A stretch of 64,000 nt of DNA, from assembly GCF_000687455.2 (NCBI RefSeq), contig NZ_JGVW01000056.1, forward strand, positions 36,305 to 100,304, given 5' to 3'. This DNA is from Burkholderia sp. lig30. Lineage in GTDB: Bacteria > Pseudomonadota > Gammaproteobacteria > Burkholderiales > Burkholderiaceae. The position numbers were made by a program, and so were the translations under genes. Shown one piece after another: positions 1 through 8,374 of this stretch (positions are counted from its first letter, which is position 1; every line of letters starts with the position of its first letter). A model generated the notes under the pieces. The model made no database searches. It was given only the letters and a program-made list of their open reading frames with translations, and had not been told where the DNA came from.

Positions 1-11
1 AATCAGGAATA

Positions 12-39
12 TTGGCCGTCCTATAAATGGAGTTACAAT
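12..39 (+). promoter_or_regulatory. Candidate sigma70 promoter for the binding-protein gene
   Basis: TTGGCC at 12-17 and TACAAT at 34-39 are separated by 16 bases, an acceptable match to a -35/-10 pair. Transcription from here would begin about 60 bases before the ATG at 105. No operator could be recognised. Confidence 0.4.
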
Positions 40-104
40 GCGCCCGTTTTCAGGCCTAAGCGGTCGCGAAACCTGGTTTTGGCAAGGCGCGGGAGACCTA
101 TTTG

Positions 105-1298
105 ATGCATGTGAAGTTGGCTTACGCCGTGTCCGTCGCCGCAGCGGTTGCGATGCTTTCCGCGTGCAGCAACAAGAGTGACGACGGGGCGAAAAAGGGG
201 GAGGTGGCCCCCGCGGCAGTGCCGGCCAGCGACGTGCGCGTCGTCAAGATCGGCCATGCCGCCCCGTTGACGGGCAGCATCGCGCATCTCGGCAAGGACA
301 ACGAAAACGGCGCCCGCCTGGCGATCGAGGAGATCAACGCGCACGGCCTGACGATCGACGGTCATCCGGTGCAACTGGCGCTCGTCGCCGAGGACGACGC
401 GGCGGATCCGAAAGCTGGCACGCAAGTTGCTCAGAAATTGGTGGACGACCGGGTCGTAGCGGTAGTGGGGCACCTCAATTCGGGGGTGTCGATCCCGGCG
501 TCGAAAATTTACAGCGACGCAGGCATCGTGCAGATTTCACCTTCATCGACCAACCCCGACTATACGAAACAGGGGTTCAAGACAACCTACCGCGTCGTGG
601 CGACGGATGCGCAGCAAGGCCCCGCGCTCGCCAACTACGCGTTGCACGCGCTCCACGCGAAGCGCTTCGCGGTCGTCGACGATGCGACCGCATACGGCAA
701 GGGGCTTGCCGACGAATTCGCGAAGACCGTCCGCGCTGCGGGCGGGCAGATCGTCGCGCGGGAAGCGACCAACGACCGCGCGACGGATTTCAAGGCGATC
801 CTGACGAAGATCAAGAGCGACCACCCCGACGTCATCATGTACGGCGGCATGGACGCGACGGGCGGCCCGTTTGCGAAGCAGGCGATGGCGCTCGGTATCG
901 GAGCAAAAATCCTTGGCGGCGACGGTGTGTGTACCGACAAGGTGGTCGAGCTCGCGGGCAACGCGGTGCGGAACCTGATCTGTTCCGAGGCGGGGCTTGC
1001 CCTGTCGAGGATGGAGAAAGGAACGGACTTCGAAAAGAAGTACGAGGACCGTTTCCACACGCCGGTGCAGATTTACGCGCCGTTCACGTACGACGCCGTC
1101 TACGTGATCGTCGACGCGATGAAGCGCGCCAATTCGATCGACGCGTCCAAGGTCCTGGCTGCGATGCCGTCGACCGATTACCGCGGGGTAATCGGTCACA
1201 TCGCATTCACGCCGAACGGCGATTTGAAAGAGGGTGCGATTACGCTCTACGACTTCAAGGAGGCCAGGAAAACCGTCCTCGATGTCGTGACGATGTAG
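105..1298 (+). CDS. livK: Branched-chain amino acid ABC transporter substrate-binding lipoprotein
   Basis: This 397-residue protein is the extracytoplasmic binding component that delivers leucine, isoleucine, valine or related amino acids to the LivHMGF importer. The N-terminus has a hydrophobic signal and a lipobox ending LSAC, so Cys21 is the likely lipidated residue and the protein is probably membrane-anchored. The rest is a Leu/Ile/Val-binding two-lobed fold, with the family's opening strand (KIGHAAPLTG) near residue 50. I chose ATG 105 over the overlapping TTG at 102 because GGGAG lies at 91-95 with good spacing. The gene precedes livHMGF but a strong terminator separates them. The family is clear; the exact ligand is inferred from the neighbours, so the symbol is tentative. 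Confidence 0.85.
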   Translation: MHVKLAYAVSVAAAVAMLSACSNKSDDGAKKGEVAPAAVPASDVRVVKIGHAAPLTGSIAHLGKDNENGARLAIEEINAHGLTIDGHPVQLALVAEDDAADPKAGTQVAQKLVDDRVVAVVGHLNSGVSIPASKIYSDAGIVQISPSSTNPDYTKQGFKTTYRVVATDAQQGPALANYALHALHAKRFAVVDDATAYGKGLADEFAKTVRAAGGQIVAREATNDRATDFKAILTKIKSDHPDVIMYGGMDATGGPFAKQAMALGIGAKILGGDGVCTDKVVELAGNAVRNLICSEAGLALSRMEKGTDFEKKYEDRFHTPVQIYAPFTYDAVYVIVDAMKRANSIDASKVLAAMPSTDYRGVIGHIAFTPNGDLKEGAITLYDFKEARKTVLDVVTM

Positions 1299-1312
1299 TG
1301 ACGGGACTCGTG

Positions 1313-1342
1313 ACGGCACCGAAACAGTGCGGTGCCGTTTTT
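1313..1342 (+). terminator. Rho-independent terminator after the binding-protein gene
   Basis: ACGGCACCG (1313-1321) pairs perfectly with CGGTGCCGT (1330-1338) across an 8-base loop and is followed by a T run. It lies 15 bases after the stop codon and should uncouple this gene from livHMGF. Confidence 0.85.
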
Positions 1343-1509
1343 GTATCCGCTCCGGCGGTGCGCCCGGCTGTACAGGCCGGGTGGCAAACGCCGGGACGAT
1401 CCACCCTTACCGGTCTTTTCTAGTACCCGCAGTACCGCCGAGGCGATGTGATTCCCCGCTTACCCGCGGGGCGAAGTGTCGTCCGGTAGTACGGGCCAAG
1501 GAGCTTTAA

Positions 1510-2460
1510 ATGGATATTTTCGTCCAGCAGGTCCTCAACGGGCTGGTGCTCGGCAGTGTCTACGCCATCATCGCGTTGGGCTACACGATGGTGTACGGCA
1601 TTCTCGGCATCATCAACTTCGCGCACGGCGACGTGCTGATGATCGGCGCGATGGTCGCGCTGTCTGCGATCACCGTGTTGCAGAACCACTTTCCGCAGTT
1701 GGGCAACGTCGCGACGCTGACGATCGGCCTCGGCATCGCCGCGGTGGTGTGCGCGGCCGTCGGCTTCACGATCGAGCGTGTCGCGTACCGGCCGCTGCGC
1801 CGCGCGCCGCGTCTCGCGCCGCTGATCACCGCGATCGGCGTGTCGATCCTGCTGCAGACGGCTGCGATGATCATCTGGTCGCGTAACCCGCTGCCGTTCC
1901 CGCAACTGCTGCCGACCGATCCGATCAACGTGATCAAGGCGACCGACACGACGCCGGGCGCGGTGATCTCGATGACCGAAATCGTGATCGTCGCCGTCGC
2001 GTTCCTCGTGATGGGCGGCCTGCTGCTGCTCGTGCACAAGACCAAGCTCGGCCGCGCGATGCGCGCGATCGCGGAGAGCCCGAACACCGCGAGCCTGATG
2101 GGCGTGAACCCGAACTTCGTGATCTCGGCGACCTTCATGATCGGCTCGGCGCTGGCTGCGCTGGCAGGCGTGATGATCGCGTCGGAATACGGCAACGTGC
2201 ACTTCTACATGGGCTTCATCCCGGGCATGAAGGCATTCACGGCCGCGGTGCTGGGCGGTATCGGCAACCTCGCGGGCGCGATGGTGGGCGGGGTGATCCT
2301 CGGTCTCATCGAGCAGTTGGGCGCCGGCTACATCGGCAACCTCACGGGCGGCGTGTTCGGCAGCAACTACCAGGACGTGTTCGCCTTCATCGTGCTGATC
2401 ATCGTGCTGGTGTTCCGTCCGTCGGGCCTGCTGGGCGAACGTGTCGCGGACCGCGCTTAA
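1510..2460 (+). CDS. livH: Branched-chain amino acid ABC transporter permease LivH
   Basis: This 316-residue inner-membrane permease forms half of the translocation pore of the Liv importer. Almost the whole chain is hydrophobic helices with short loops, and it contains the family's GGIGNLAGAMVGG cytoplasmic loop near residue 250, which contacts the ATPases. AGGAG at 1499-1503 precedes the ATG. It opens a four-gene run (livH, livM, livG, livF) in which livM starts 18 bases later. The 210 bases upstream are GC-rich with several small inverted repeats but no convincing promoter, so where transcription of livHMGF begins is not evident. Confidence 0.93.
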   Translation: MDIFVQQVLNGLVLGSVYAIIALGYTMVYGILGIINFAHGDVLMIGAMVALSAITVLQNHFPQLGNVATLTIGLGIAAVVCAAVGFTIERVAYRPLRRAPRLAPLITAIGVSILLQTAAMIIWSRNPLPFPQLLPTDPINVIKATDTTPGAVISMTEIVIVAVAFLVMGGLLLLVHKTKLGRAMRAIAESPNTASLMGVNPNFVISATFMIGSALAALAGVMIASEYGNVHFYMGFIPGMKAFTAAVLGGIGNLAGAMVGGVILGLIEQLGAGYIGNLTGGVFGSNYQDVFAFIVLIIVLVFRPSGLLGERVADRA

Positions 2461-2478
2461 GGGAAGGGGAGCAAGAAC

Positions 2479-3645
2479 ATGACATCCATTCAACCGATTG
2501 AAACGTCGACGACGCTGGTCCAGGAGCGCAACACCGCGAAAACCGTCACCGTCGGCATCCTGACCGCGGCCTTCGTGATCGCCGCGCCGATCATCATCGG
2601 CGCGGCCGGCGGCAACTACTGGGTCCGCGTGCTGGACTTCGCGATGCTGTACGTGATGCTCGCACTGGGGCTGAACGTCGTGGTCGGCTTCGCCGGCCTG
2701 CTGGACCTCGGCTACATCGCGTTCTACGCGGTGGGCGCGTACACGGCGGCGCTGCTGTCGTCGCCGCACCTGACCACGCAGTTCGAGTGGATCGCGAACC
2801 TCGCGCCCGCCGGGTTGCACGTGCCGTTCCTGATCATCGTGCCGATCGCAATGGCGATCGCCGCGATGTTCGGGATCCTGCTCGGCGCGCCGACGCTGCG
2901 CCTGCGCGGCGACTATCTCGCGATCGTCACGCTCGGTTTCGGTGAAATCGTGCGGATCTTCATGAACAACCTCGACCGTCCGGTGAACATCACGAACGGC
3001 CCGAAGGGGATCACGGGGATCGATCCGGTGCAGGTCGCGGGCTTCAACCTGTCGCAGACGCACTCGCTGTTCGGCATCCAGCTGCCGTCGGTCTACATGT
3101 ACTACTACCTGTTCGTGCTGTGCGCGCTGCTGGTGATCTGGACCTGTACGCGCCTGCAGCATTCGCGTATCGGCCGCGCATGGGCGGCGATCCGCGAGGA
3201 CGAGATCGCGGCGAAGGCGATGGGCATCAACACCCGTAACGTGAAGCTGCTCGCGTTCGCGATGGGCGCGTCGTTCGGCGGCCTGTCGGGCGCGATGTTC
3301 GGCTCGTTCCAGGGCTTCGTGTCGCCGGAATCGTTCACGTTCTGGGAATCCATCGTCGTGCTCGCGTGCGTCGTGCTGGGCGGCATGGGCCACATCCCGG
3401 GCGTGATCCTCGGCGCGGTGCTGCTCGCGATCTTCCCGGAATTCCTGCGTTCGACGATGGGCCCGCTGCAGAACGCGGTGTTCGGCCATGAAATCGTCGA
3501 TACGGAAGTGATCCGCCAGGCGCTGTACGGCCTCGCGATGGTGGTCATCATGCTGTATCGCTCGGAAGGCCTGTGGCCGGCGCCGAAGCATGAGGACAAG
3601 ATCGCGAAACTGGCGAAGCGCAGCGCCAAGTCGGCACGCGCTTAA
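2479..3645 (+). CDS. livM: Branched-chain amino acid ABC transporter permease LivM
   Basis: This 388-residue second permease pairs with LivH in the inner membrane. It has a polar N-terminal extension of about 25 residues, then multiple hydrophobic segments, and the conserved permease loop GGMGHIPGVILGA near residue 300. The C-terminus is a short basic tail. A strong ribosome-binding site (GGGGAG) precedes ATG 2479. It is co-directional with livH (18-base gap) and is followed by a 72-base spacer before livG that holds an imperfect hairpin. Family assignment is secure; which amino acids are carried is inferred from the family. Confidence 0.93.
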   Translation: MTSIQPIETSTTLVQERNTAKTVTVGILTAAFVIAAPIIIGAAGGNYWVRVLDFAMLYVMLALGLNVVVGFAGLLDLGYIAFYAVGAYTAALLSSPHLTTQFEWIANLAPAGLHVPFLIIVPIAMAIAAMFGILLGAPTLRLRGDYLAIVTLGFGEIVRIFMNNLDRPVNITNGPKGITGIDPVQVAGFNLSQTHSLFGIQLPSVYMYYYLFVLCALLVIWTCTRLQHSRIGRAWAAIREDEIAAKAMGINTRNVKLLAFAMGASFGGLSGAMFGSFQGFVSPESFTFWESIVVLACVVLGGMGHIPGVILGAVLLAIFPEFLRSTMGPLQNAVFGHEIVDTEVIRQALYGLAMVVIMLYRSEGLWPAPKHEDKIAKLAKRSAKSARA

Positions 3646-3665
3646 CGGACGAATAGGGATGTGGG

Positions 3666-3697
3666 ACCAGTGTAAGCGCTAAAGCGCTGACGCTGGT
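3666..3697 (+). other. Imperfect hairpin in the livM-livG spacer
   Basis: ACCAG at 3666-3670 pairs with CTGGT at 3693-3697, and GCGC-containing inner arms pair around a TAAA-type loop. No T run follows, so it is not a typical terminator. It could act as an mRNA stability element or a weak attenuator between the permease and ATPase cistrons; that role is inference. Confidence 0.5.
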
Positions 3698-3717
3698 CGA
3701 CACAGGAGAGAAGGTAA

Positions 3718-4490
3718 ATGAGCGAAAAAATTCGACTGTCCGTCAAAGGCGTGAACAAGCGCTTCGGCGGCCTGCAGGCACTGTCCGACGTCGGCCTGGA
3801 AATCAAGGAAGGCCAGATCTACGGCCTGATCGGCCCGAACGGCGCCGGCAAGACGACGTTCTTCAACGTGATCACGGGGCTTTACACGCCCGATTCGGGC
3901 GATTTCAGGCTCGATGGCCAGCCCTATACGCCGACCGCGGTGCATCAGGTCGCGAAGGCGGGGATCGCGCGGACGTTCCAGAACATCCGCCTGTTCGGCG
4001 GGATGACCGCACTCGAGAACGTGATGGTGGGCCGCCACGTGCGGACCAAGCACGGCTTGCTGGGCGCGGTGTTCCAGACGCCGGCCGAGCGCCAGGAAGA
4101 GCGCGAGATCAAGGAGCGCGCGATCGAGCTGCTCGAGTACGTCGGCGTGCTGCAGTACGCGGATTACACGGCGCGCAACCTGTCGTACGGCCACCAGCGG
4201 CGCCTGGAAATCGCGCGCGCGCTGGCGACCGACCCGAAGCTGCTCGCGCTCGACGAGCCGGCGGCGGGGATGAACGCGACCGAGAAGGTCGAACTGACGC
4301 GCCTGCTCGACAAGATCCGTTCGGACGGCCGCACGATCCTGCTGATCGAGCACGACGTGAAGCTCGTGATGGGATTGTGCAACCGGATGACGGTGCTCGA
4401 TTACGGCAAGGTGATCGCCGAGGGTCTGCCGCAGGACGTGCAGAAGAACCCGAAGGTGATTGAGGCATATCTCGGCGCAGGGGTGCACTG

Positions 4491-4491
<1 letters not shown>
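3718..4491 (+). CDS. livG: Branched-chain amino acid ABC transporter ATP-binding protein LivG
   Basis: This 257-residue ATPase powers the Liv importer from the cytoplasmic face. It has a Walker A motif (GPNGAGKTT, residues 39-47), an LSYGHQRRLEIARAL signature in place of the usual LSGGQ, and a Walker B motif followed by the LivG-type sequence LDEPAAG. The C-terminal extension of about 25 residues is typical of this subfamily. AGGAGAGAAGG precedes ATG 3718. Its stop codon overlaps the livF start (TGATG), which indicates translational coupling of the two ATPases. Confidence 0.94.
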
Positions 4492-5207
<716 letters not shown>

Positions 5208-5228
5208 GCACGCTTGTCGCGATGCAAA

Positions 5229-5260
5229 AAAGCCGCATGTCCGGAAGGACATGCGGCTTT
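5229..5260 (+). terminator. Bidirectional terminator between livF and the GNAT gene
   Basis: AAAGCCGCATGTCC (5229-5242) pairs perfectly with GGACATGCGGCTTT (5247-5260) around a GGAA tetraloop. A-rich sequence lies on the left and T-rich sequence on the right, so it can serve livF on the plus strand and the acetyltransferase gene on the minus strand. Confidence 0.92.
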
Positions 5261-5311
5261 CTCTTGTGTGCGGGCTGGCGCACGCCCGTCATCGGCGCGA
5301 ACGGACGGACG

Positions 5312-5767
5312 CTAGGCGGCCGGCAGCAGCTTGCCGAACGAGACCCGTTCCTCGACGCGATAGCCGAGCATCTCGTAGAAGCGGCACGCCTGCGCGTTGC
5401 CGGGCAGCACCTGCAGGTTCACCTTAAGGCAGCCGCGCGCCGCCAGTGCAGCCTCCGCATGCGCGACGAGCGCACGGCCGACGCCGGCGCGCCGCTCGCC
5501 GCCGGCGACGCCGATCGAGTACAGCCAGCCGCGATGACCGTCGTAGCCGGCCATCACCGTGCCGACGACGCGGCCGCGCAGCGTCGCGACGAAGAACAGC
5601 TCCGGCTGCGTCGCGCACTTCAGCTCGATCGAGCGCCGCGGATCGCGGTGCGGCGCGTCCGGTTCCCCGTAGCCGGGAAACGCGTCGCGCCACAGCGCCA
5701 GCACGGCGTCGGTATCGGCGCGGTCGAACGCGCGGACCGCGAGGTCATCGGCCGCGGCGATCTCCAT
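5312..5767 (-). CDS. GNAT-family acetyltransferase, YpeA type
   Basis: This 151-residue protein is a single GNAT domain. The acetyl-CoA pyrophosphate loop is recognisable as RRAGVGRALV near residue 95, and the following strand-helix with NLQVLPGNAQACRFYEMLGY is typical of GNAT C-terminal halves. The central GYDGHRGWLYSIGV sequence resembles the uncharacterised YpeA group. The substrate is not predictable. It starts 13 bases after the argD stop on the same strand and probably belongs to the argD transcript, suggesting (by inference only) a small-molecule or amino acid-related substrate. Confidence 0.85.
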   Translation of the reverse strand: MEIAAADDLAVRAFDRADTDAVLALWRDAFPGYGEPDAPHRDPRRSIELKCATQPELFFVATLRGRVVGTVMAGYDGHRGWLYSIGVAGGERRAGVGRALVAHAEAALAARGCLKVNLQVLPGNAQACRFYEMLGYRVEERVSFGKLLPAA

Positions 5768-5780
5768 CGCGCGTCGCCTG

Positions 5781-6965
5781 TCAGAGCGAGTCGAGCACCG
5801 AACGCAGCATCGCCATCATCTGGTCGATCTCGTCGGTCGTCACGTTCAGCGCGGGCATGAAGCGAAGCAGGTTCGGGCGCGCCGCGTTCAGCAGCAGGCC
5901 GTCCGGCTGCATCTCGCGTGCCTTCTCGACGATCTGCGTGCCGATGTCCTTGCCGAGCAGCAGCGCGCGCAGCAGGCCCTCGCCGCGCTCGCCTTCGAAG
6001 CCGCGCTCTTCCGACAGCTCCAGCAGCTTGCGCTTCAGGTATTCGCCCCGCGCGCGCACGCCTTCGAGGAACCCCGGCGCGACGAGCTGCGAGATCACCG
6101 CGTAGCCGGCCGCCGTCATCAGCGGGTTGCCGTTGTACGTGCCGCCCTGGTCGCCGGCCTCGAACACCGCGACGTCCGCCTTCGACAGCAGCGCCGCGAG
6201 CGGCACGCCGCTGCCGATGCCCTTGCCGAGCGTCATGATGTCCGGCTCGACGTCGGCGAGCTCGTATGCGAACAGCGTGCCAGCGCGGCCGCAGCCGCTT
6301 TGCACTTCGTCGACGATCAGCAGCAGGTTGTGCTGCTTCGTCAGCGCGCGCAGCGCGCGCATGAATTCGCGCGTGGCCGGAATCACGCCGCCTTCGCCCT
6401 GGATCGGTTCGAGCATCACGGCGACGGTCTTTTCGTTGATCAGCCGTTCGACCGACGCGATGTCGTTCAGCTCGGCCTTCGGGAAGCCCGGCACCTGCGG
6501 CGCGTAGAGCGTGTCCCAGCCCGGCTTGCCGCTCGCCGACATGGTCGCGATCGTGCGGCCGTGGAAGCTGTGGTCGAACGTGATGATCTCGTACGCGCCG
6601 TTCCGGAACTTGCGGCCCCATTTGCGCGCGAGCTTGATCGCGCCTTCGTTCGCCTCGGCGCCGCTGTTGGTGAAGAAGACCTTGTCGAACACGCTGTGCT
6701 GCGTGAGCAGGCCGGCGAGCTTAGCCATCGGCTCGTTGTAGAAGGCCGGCGACGGGTTCAGCAGCTTCTCCGCCTGCGTCTTCAGCGCGTCGACGACGCC
6801 GTCGTCGCAGTGGCCGAGGCTGTTGACCGCCCAGCCCTGGATGAAATCCAGATATCGCTTGCCGGTGTGATCGTAGAGCCACGACCCCTTGCCGTGCGTA
6901 AACACGATGTCGGGGCGGTTCGTGATGTACATCAGCGAGTCGATCGGATAGTCGTTCAGAGACAT
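5781..6965 (-). CDS. argD: Acetylornithine/succinylornithine-type aminotransferase
   Basis: This 394-residue class III PLP aminotransferase most likely converts N-acetylglutamate semialdehyde to N-acetylornithine in arginine biosynthesis, and may also act in lysine synthesis or arginine catabolism as relatives do. The PLP lysine is Lys248 in TLGKGIGSG, and the cofactor-binding DEVQSGCGRAG motif precedes it. I chose the start at 6965 (MSLNDYPID) because GGAG lies about 11 bases upstream; an upstream in-frame ATG at 7016 would run through the terminator hairpin. The gene sits behind an unusual leader with a terminator-like hairpin 40 bases before the ATG. The GNAT gene follows on the same strand. 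Confidence 0.88.
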   Translation of the reverse strand: MSLNDYPIDSLMYITNRPDIVFTHGKGSWLYDHTGKRYLDFIQGWAVNSLGHCDDGVVDALKTQAEKLLNPSPAFYNEPMAKLAGLLTQHSVFDKVFFTNSGAEANEGAIKLARKWGRKFRNGAYEIITFDHSFHGRTIATMSASGKPGWDTLYAPQVPGFPKAELNDIASVERLINEKTVAVMLEPIQGEGGVIPATREFMRALRALTKQHNLLLIVDEVQSGCGRAGTLFAYELADVEPDIMTLGKGIGSGVPLAALLSKADVAVFEAGDQGGTYNGNPLMTAAGYAVISQLVAPGFLEGVRARGEYLKRKLLELSEERGFEGERGEGLLRALLLGKDIGTQIVEKAREMQPDGLLLNAARPNLLRFMPALNVTTDEIDQMMAMLRSVLDSL

Positions 6966-7005
6966 GGCGGGAAGCTCCAGCGGGCGGTCAACGAAAAAAG
7001 ACAAT

Positions 7006-7030
7006 AAAAAAGCCACGGGATGCCGTGGCT
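7006..7030 (-). terminator. Terminator-like hairpin in the argD leader (possible attenuator)
   Basis: On the minus strand AGCCACGG and CCGTGGCT form a perfect 8-base stem around a 4-base loop, followed immediately by six T residues and more T-rich sequence. It lies 41 bases before the argD ATG but more than 200 bases after the upstream flavoprotein gene, which has its own hairpin at 7192-7222. It may be a second terminator or an attenuator within the argD leader. Confidence 0.8.
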
Positions 7031-7050
7031 GTGTGGTTCGAACAGCTTGT

Positions 7051-7076
7051 GCGTAACAAAGTGACGAGTGTTACGC
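7051..7076. promoter_or_regulatory. 26-base perfect dyad in the argD leader
   Basis: GCGTAACA (7051-7058) and TGTTACGC (7069-7076) are perfect inverted repeats with a 10-base spacer. The element could fold in RNA just before the terminator hairpin, or act as a DNA operator for a dimeric regulator. It does not resemble the Escherichia coli ARG box. Confidence 0.5.
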
Positions 7077-7154
7077 GCGAGTCCGTGACGAGCCGGCGGC
7101 ATCCGGGCGGAGCGGCGAGCGGCGACGTCGGAGAGCGGACAGGAAGCGGTTCAT
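7071..7154 (-). CDS. Candidate Arg-rich leader peptide of argD
   Basis: A 27-codon ORF starts at the candidate argD transcription start and ends just before the terminator hairpin. Eight of its 27 residues are arginine, including four consecutive codons (CGA CGT CGC CGC, residues 9-12). Its stop codon lies within the right arm of the 7051-7076 dyad. This is the arrangement expected for ribosome-mediated attenuation of an arginine gene. Against it, no ribosome-binding site is visible, the ATG would be within two bases of the predicted transcription start, and Arg-rich frames are common by chance at this GC content. Confidence 0.3.
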   Translation of the reverse strand: MNRFLSALRRRRSPLRPDAAGSSRTRA

Positions 7155-7161
7155 TCGCGCA

Positions 7162-7191
7162 AGCATAAGGCATCCCGCGCCTCACTGTAAA
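7162..7191 (-). promoter_or_regulatory. Candidate promoter for argD
   Basis: On the minus strand TTTACA (7191-7186) and TATGCT (7167-7162) are separated by 18 bases. It is the best match upstream of argD and would give a leader of about 190 nucleotides containing the Arg-rich ORF, the dyad and the terminator-like hairpin. Confidence 0.5.
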
Positions 7192-7222
7192 CCGCCGCGA
7201 TGCCACATATGTGTCGCGGCGG
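7192..7222 (-). terminator. Probable terminator of the flavoprotein gene
   Basis: CCGCCGCGA (7192-7200) and TCGCGGCGG (7214-7222) form a perfect 9-base stem with a 13-base loop, ending 14 bases from the stop codon at 7237. On the minus strand it is followed by only three T residues, so it is a weak or partial terminator. Confidence 0.5.
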
Positions 7223-7236
7223 CCGTGGGACAGGGG

Positions 7237-8268
7237 TCAGACCGGATGCGCGAGGTCGGCGGCGCTCGTAAACGAGTCGGCGTAGAACTCGTCCGTCGGC
7301 AGGCCATGATGCTGCGTGAAGTCGCGCTGCGCGGACTCGACCATCACCGGCGCGCCGCACGCGTAGACCTGGTGGCCGGACAGGTCGGGCAGATCCTCGA
7401 TCACCGCGCGGTGCACGAAGCCGGTGCGGCCGGTCCATGCGTCGGCGGCGTCCGGCTCGGAGAGCACCGGCACGAACGTGAAGTTCGGGATCTCGTTCGC
7501 CCATTGCTCGGCCAGCTCCGCGAGATAGAGGTCCTTCTTGCGGCGCGCGCCCCAGTAGAGCGTCATCGGGCGCGTGAGGCCCAGGTGCTTCGCGTGCTCG
7601 ATGATCGCCTTGATCGGCGCGAAGCCGGTGCCCGACGCGAGCAGCACCATCGGCTTGTCGGAATCCTCGTGCAGGAAGAACGTGCCGAGCGGGCCTTCGA
7701 AGCGCAGGATGTCGCGCTCCTTCATCGCGCCGAATACGTGATCGGTGAACTTGCCGCCCGGCATGTGGCGGATGTGCAGCTCGATCGGGCCTTCCTCGTG
7801 CGGCGCGTTCGCCATCGAGTAGCTGCGGCGCGAGCCGTCCTTCAGGATGAACTCGATGTACTGGCCGGCGAGGTACTGCAGGCGCTCGTTGGCGGGCAGT
7901 TGCAGCTTGACCACCATCACGTCGTCCGCCTTGCGTTCGAGCGCGGCGATGCGGCACGGCAGCTTCTTGACCTGCACGCCGTCGACGCCGGCGATCTCGC
8001 GCACGTCGATTTCGAGGTCGCACTGCGCCGTCGCGCAGCACAGCAGCGCGAGGCCGCGGGTGCGCTCGTCGTTCGACAGCGCCGACGCGGCGTGCGCGCC
8101 CTGTTCGACCTGGCCCGACACGATCTGGCCTTTGCACGAGCCGCACGCGCCGTTCTTGCAGCCGTACGGCAGATGCACGTTCTGGCGCAGTGCGGCTGCC
8201 AGCACGGTTTCATCCGACTCGACCTGGAATTGCCGGCCGCTTTGCTTGAGAGTTACGTTGAATGCCAT
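7237..8268 (-). CDS. Ferredoxin-type flavin reductase, AscD-like (CDP-6-deoxy-delta-3,4-glucoseen reductase family)
   Basis: This 343-residue electron-transfer protein combines an N-terminal plant-type 2Fe-2S domain with a ferredoxin-NADP reductase module. The cluster ligands are Cys37, Cys42 and Cys45 (CKNGACGSC) plus a fourth at Cys77 or Cys78. An FAD-binding RSYSMANAP motif lies near residue 145 and an NAD(P)-binding GTGFAPIKA near 215. Relatives reduce a dideoxysugar intermediate or feed oxygenases; no sugar or oxygenase genes adjoin it, so the substrate is unknown. The start at 8268 (MAFNVTL) was preferred over the in-frame upstream ATG because the ferredoxin fold begins there. It diverges from the epimerase-like gene with 106 bases between. 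Confidence 0.85.
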   Translation of the reverse strand: MAFNVTLKQSGRQFQVESDETVLAAALRQNVHLPYGCKNGACGSCKGQIVSGQVEQGAHAASALSNDERTRGLALLCCATAQCDLEIDVREIAGVDGVQVKKLPCRIAALERKADDVMVVKLQLPANERLQYLAGQYIEFILKDGSRRSYSMANAPHEEGPIELHIRHMPGGKFTDHVFGAMKERDILRFEGPLGTFFLHEDSDKPMVLLASGTGFAPIKAIIEHAKHLGLTRPMTLYWGARRKKDLYLAELAEQWANEIPNFTFVPVLSEPDAADAWTGRTGFVHRAVIEDLPDLSGHQVYACGAPVMVESAQRDFTQHHGLPTDEFYADSFTSAADLAHPV

Positions 8269-8329
8269 AGATTCATCGAAAACAAAATGTGGGGACCGTG
8301 CATGTCGGGCACGGCAGCTACAATGCAAA

Positions 8330-8350
8330 CCGTTGCGCGTGGCGCAACGG
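8330..8350. promoter_or_regulatory. Perfect inverted repeat upstream of the epimerase-like gene
   Basis: CCGTTGCGC (8330-8338) and GCGCAACGG (8342-8350) flank a 3-base centre, a few bases downstream of a TACAAT hexamer at 8319-8324. It would sit at the 5' end of the plus-strand transcript and could be an operator or a 5' hairpin. Confidence 0.45.
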
Positions 8351-8374
8351 TGGCTACTGATTTCGCACTACACC

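Noticed and set aside
6988..7206. A 72-codon open frame over the argD leader
   Set aside because: It runs through the terminator hairpin and has no family features; the 27-codon frame is the more plausible leader ORF.
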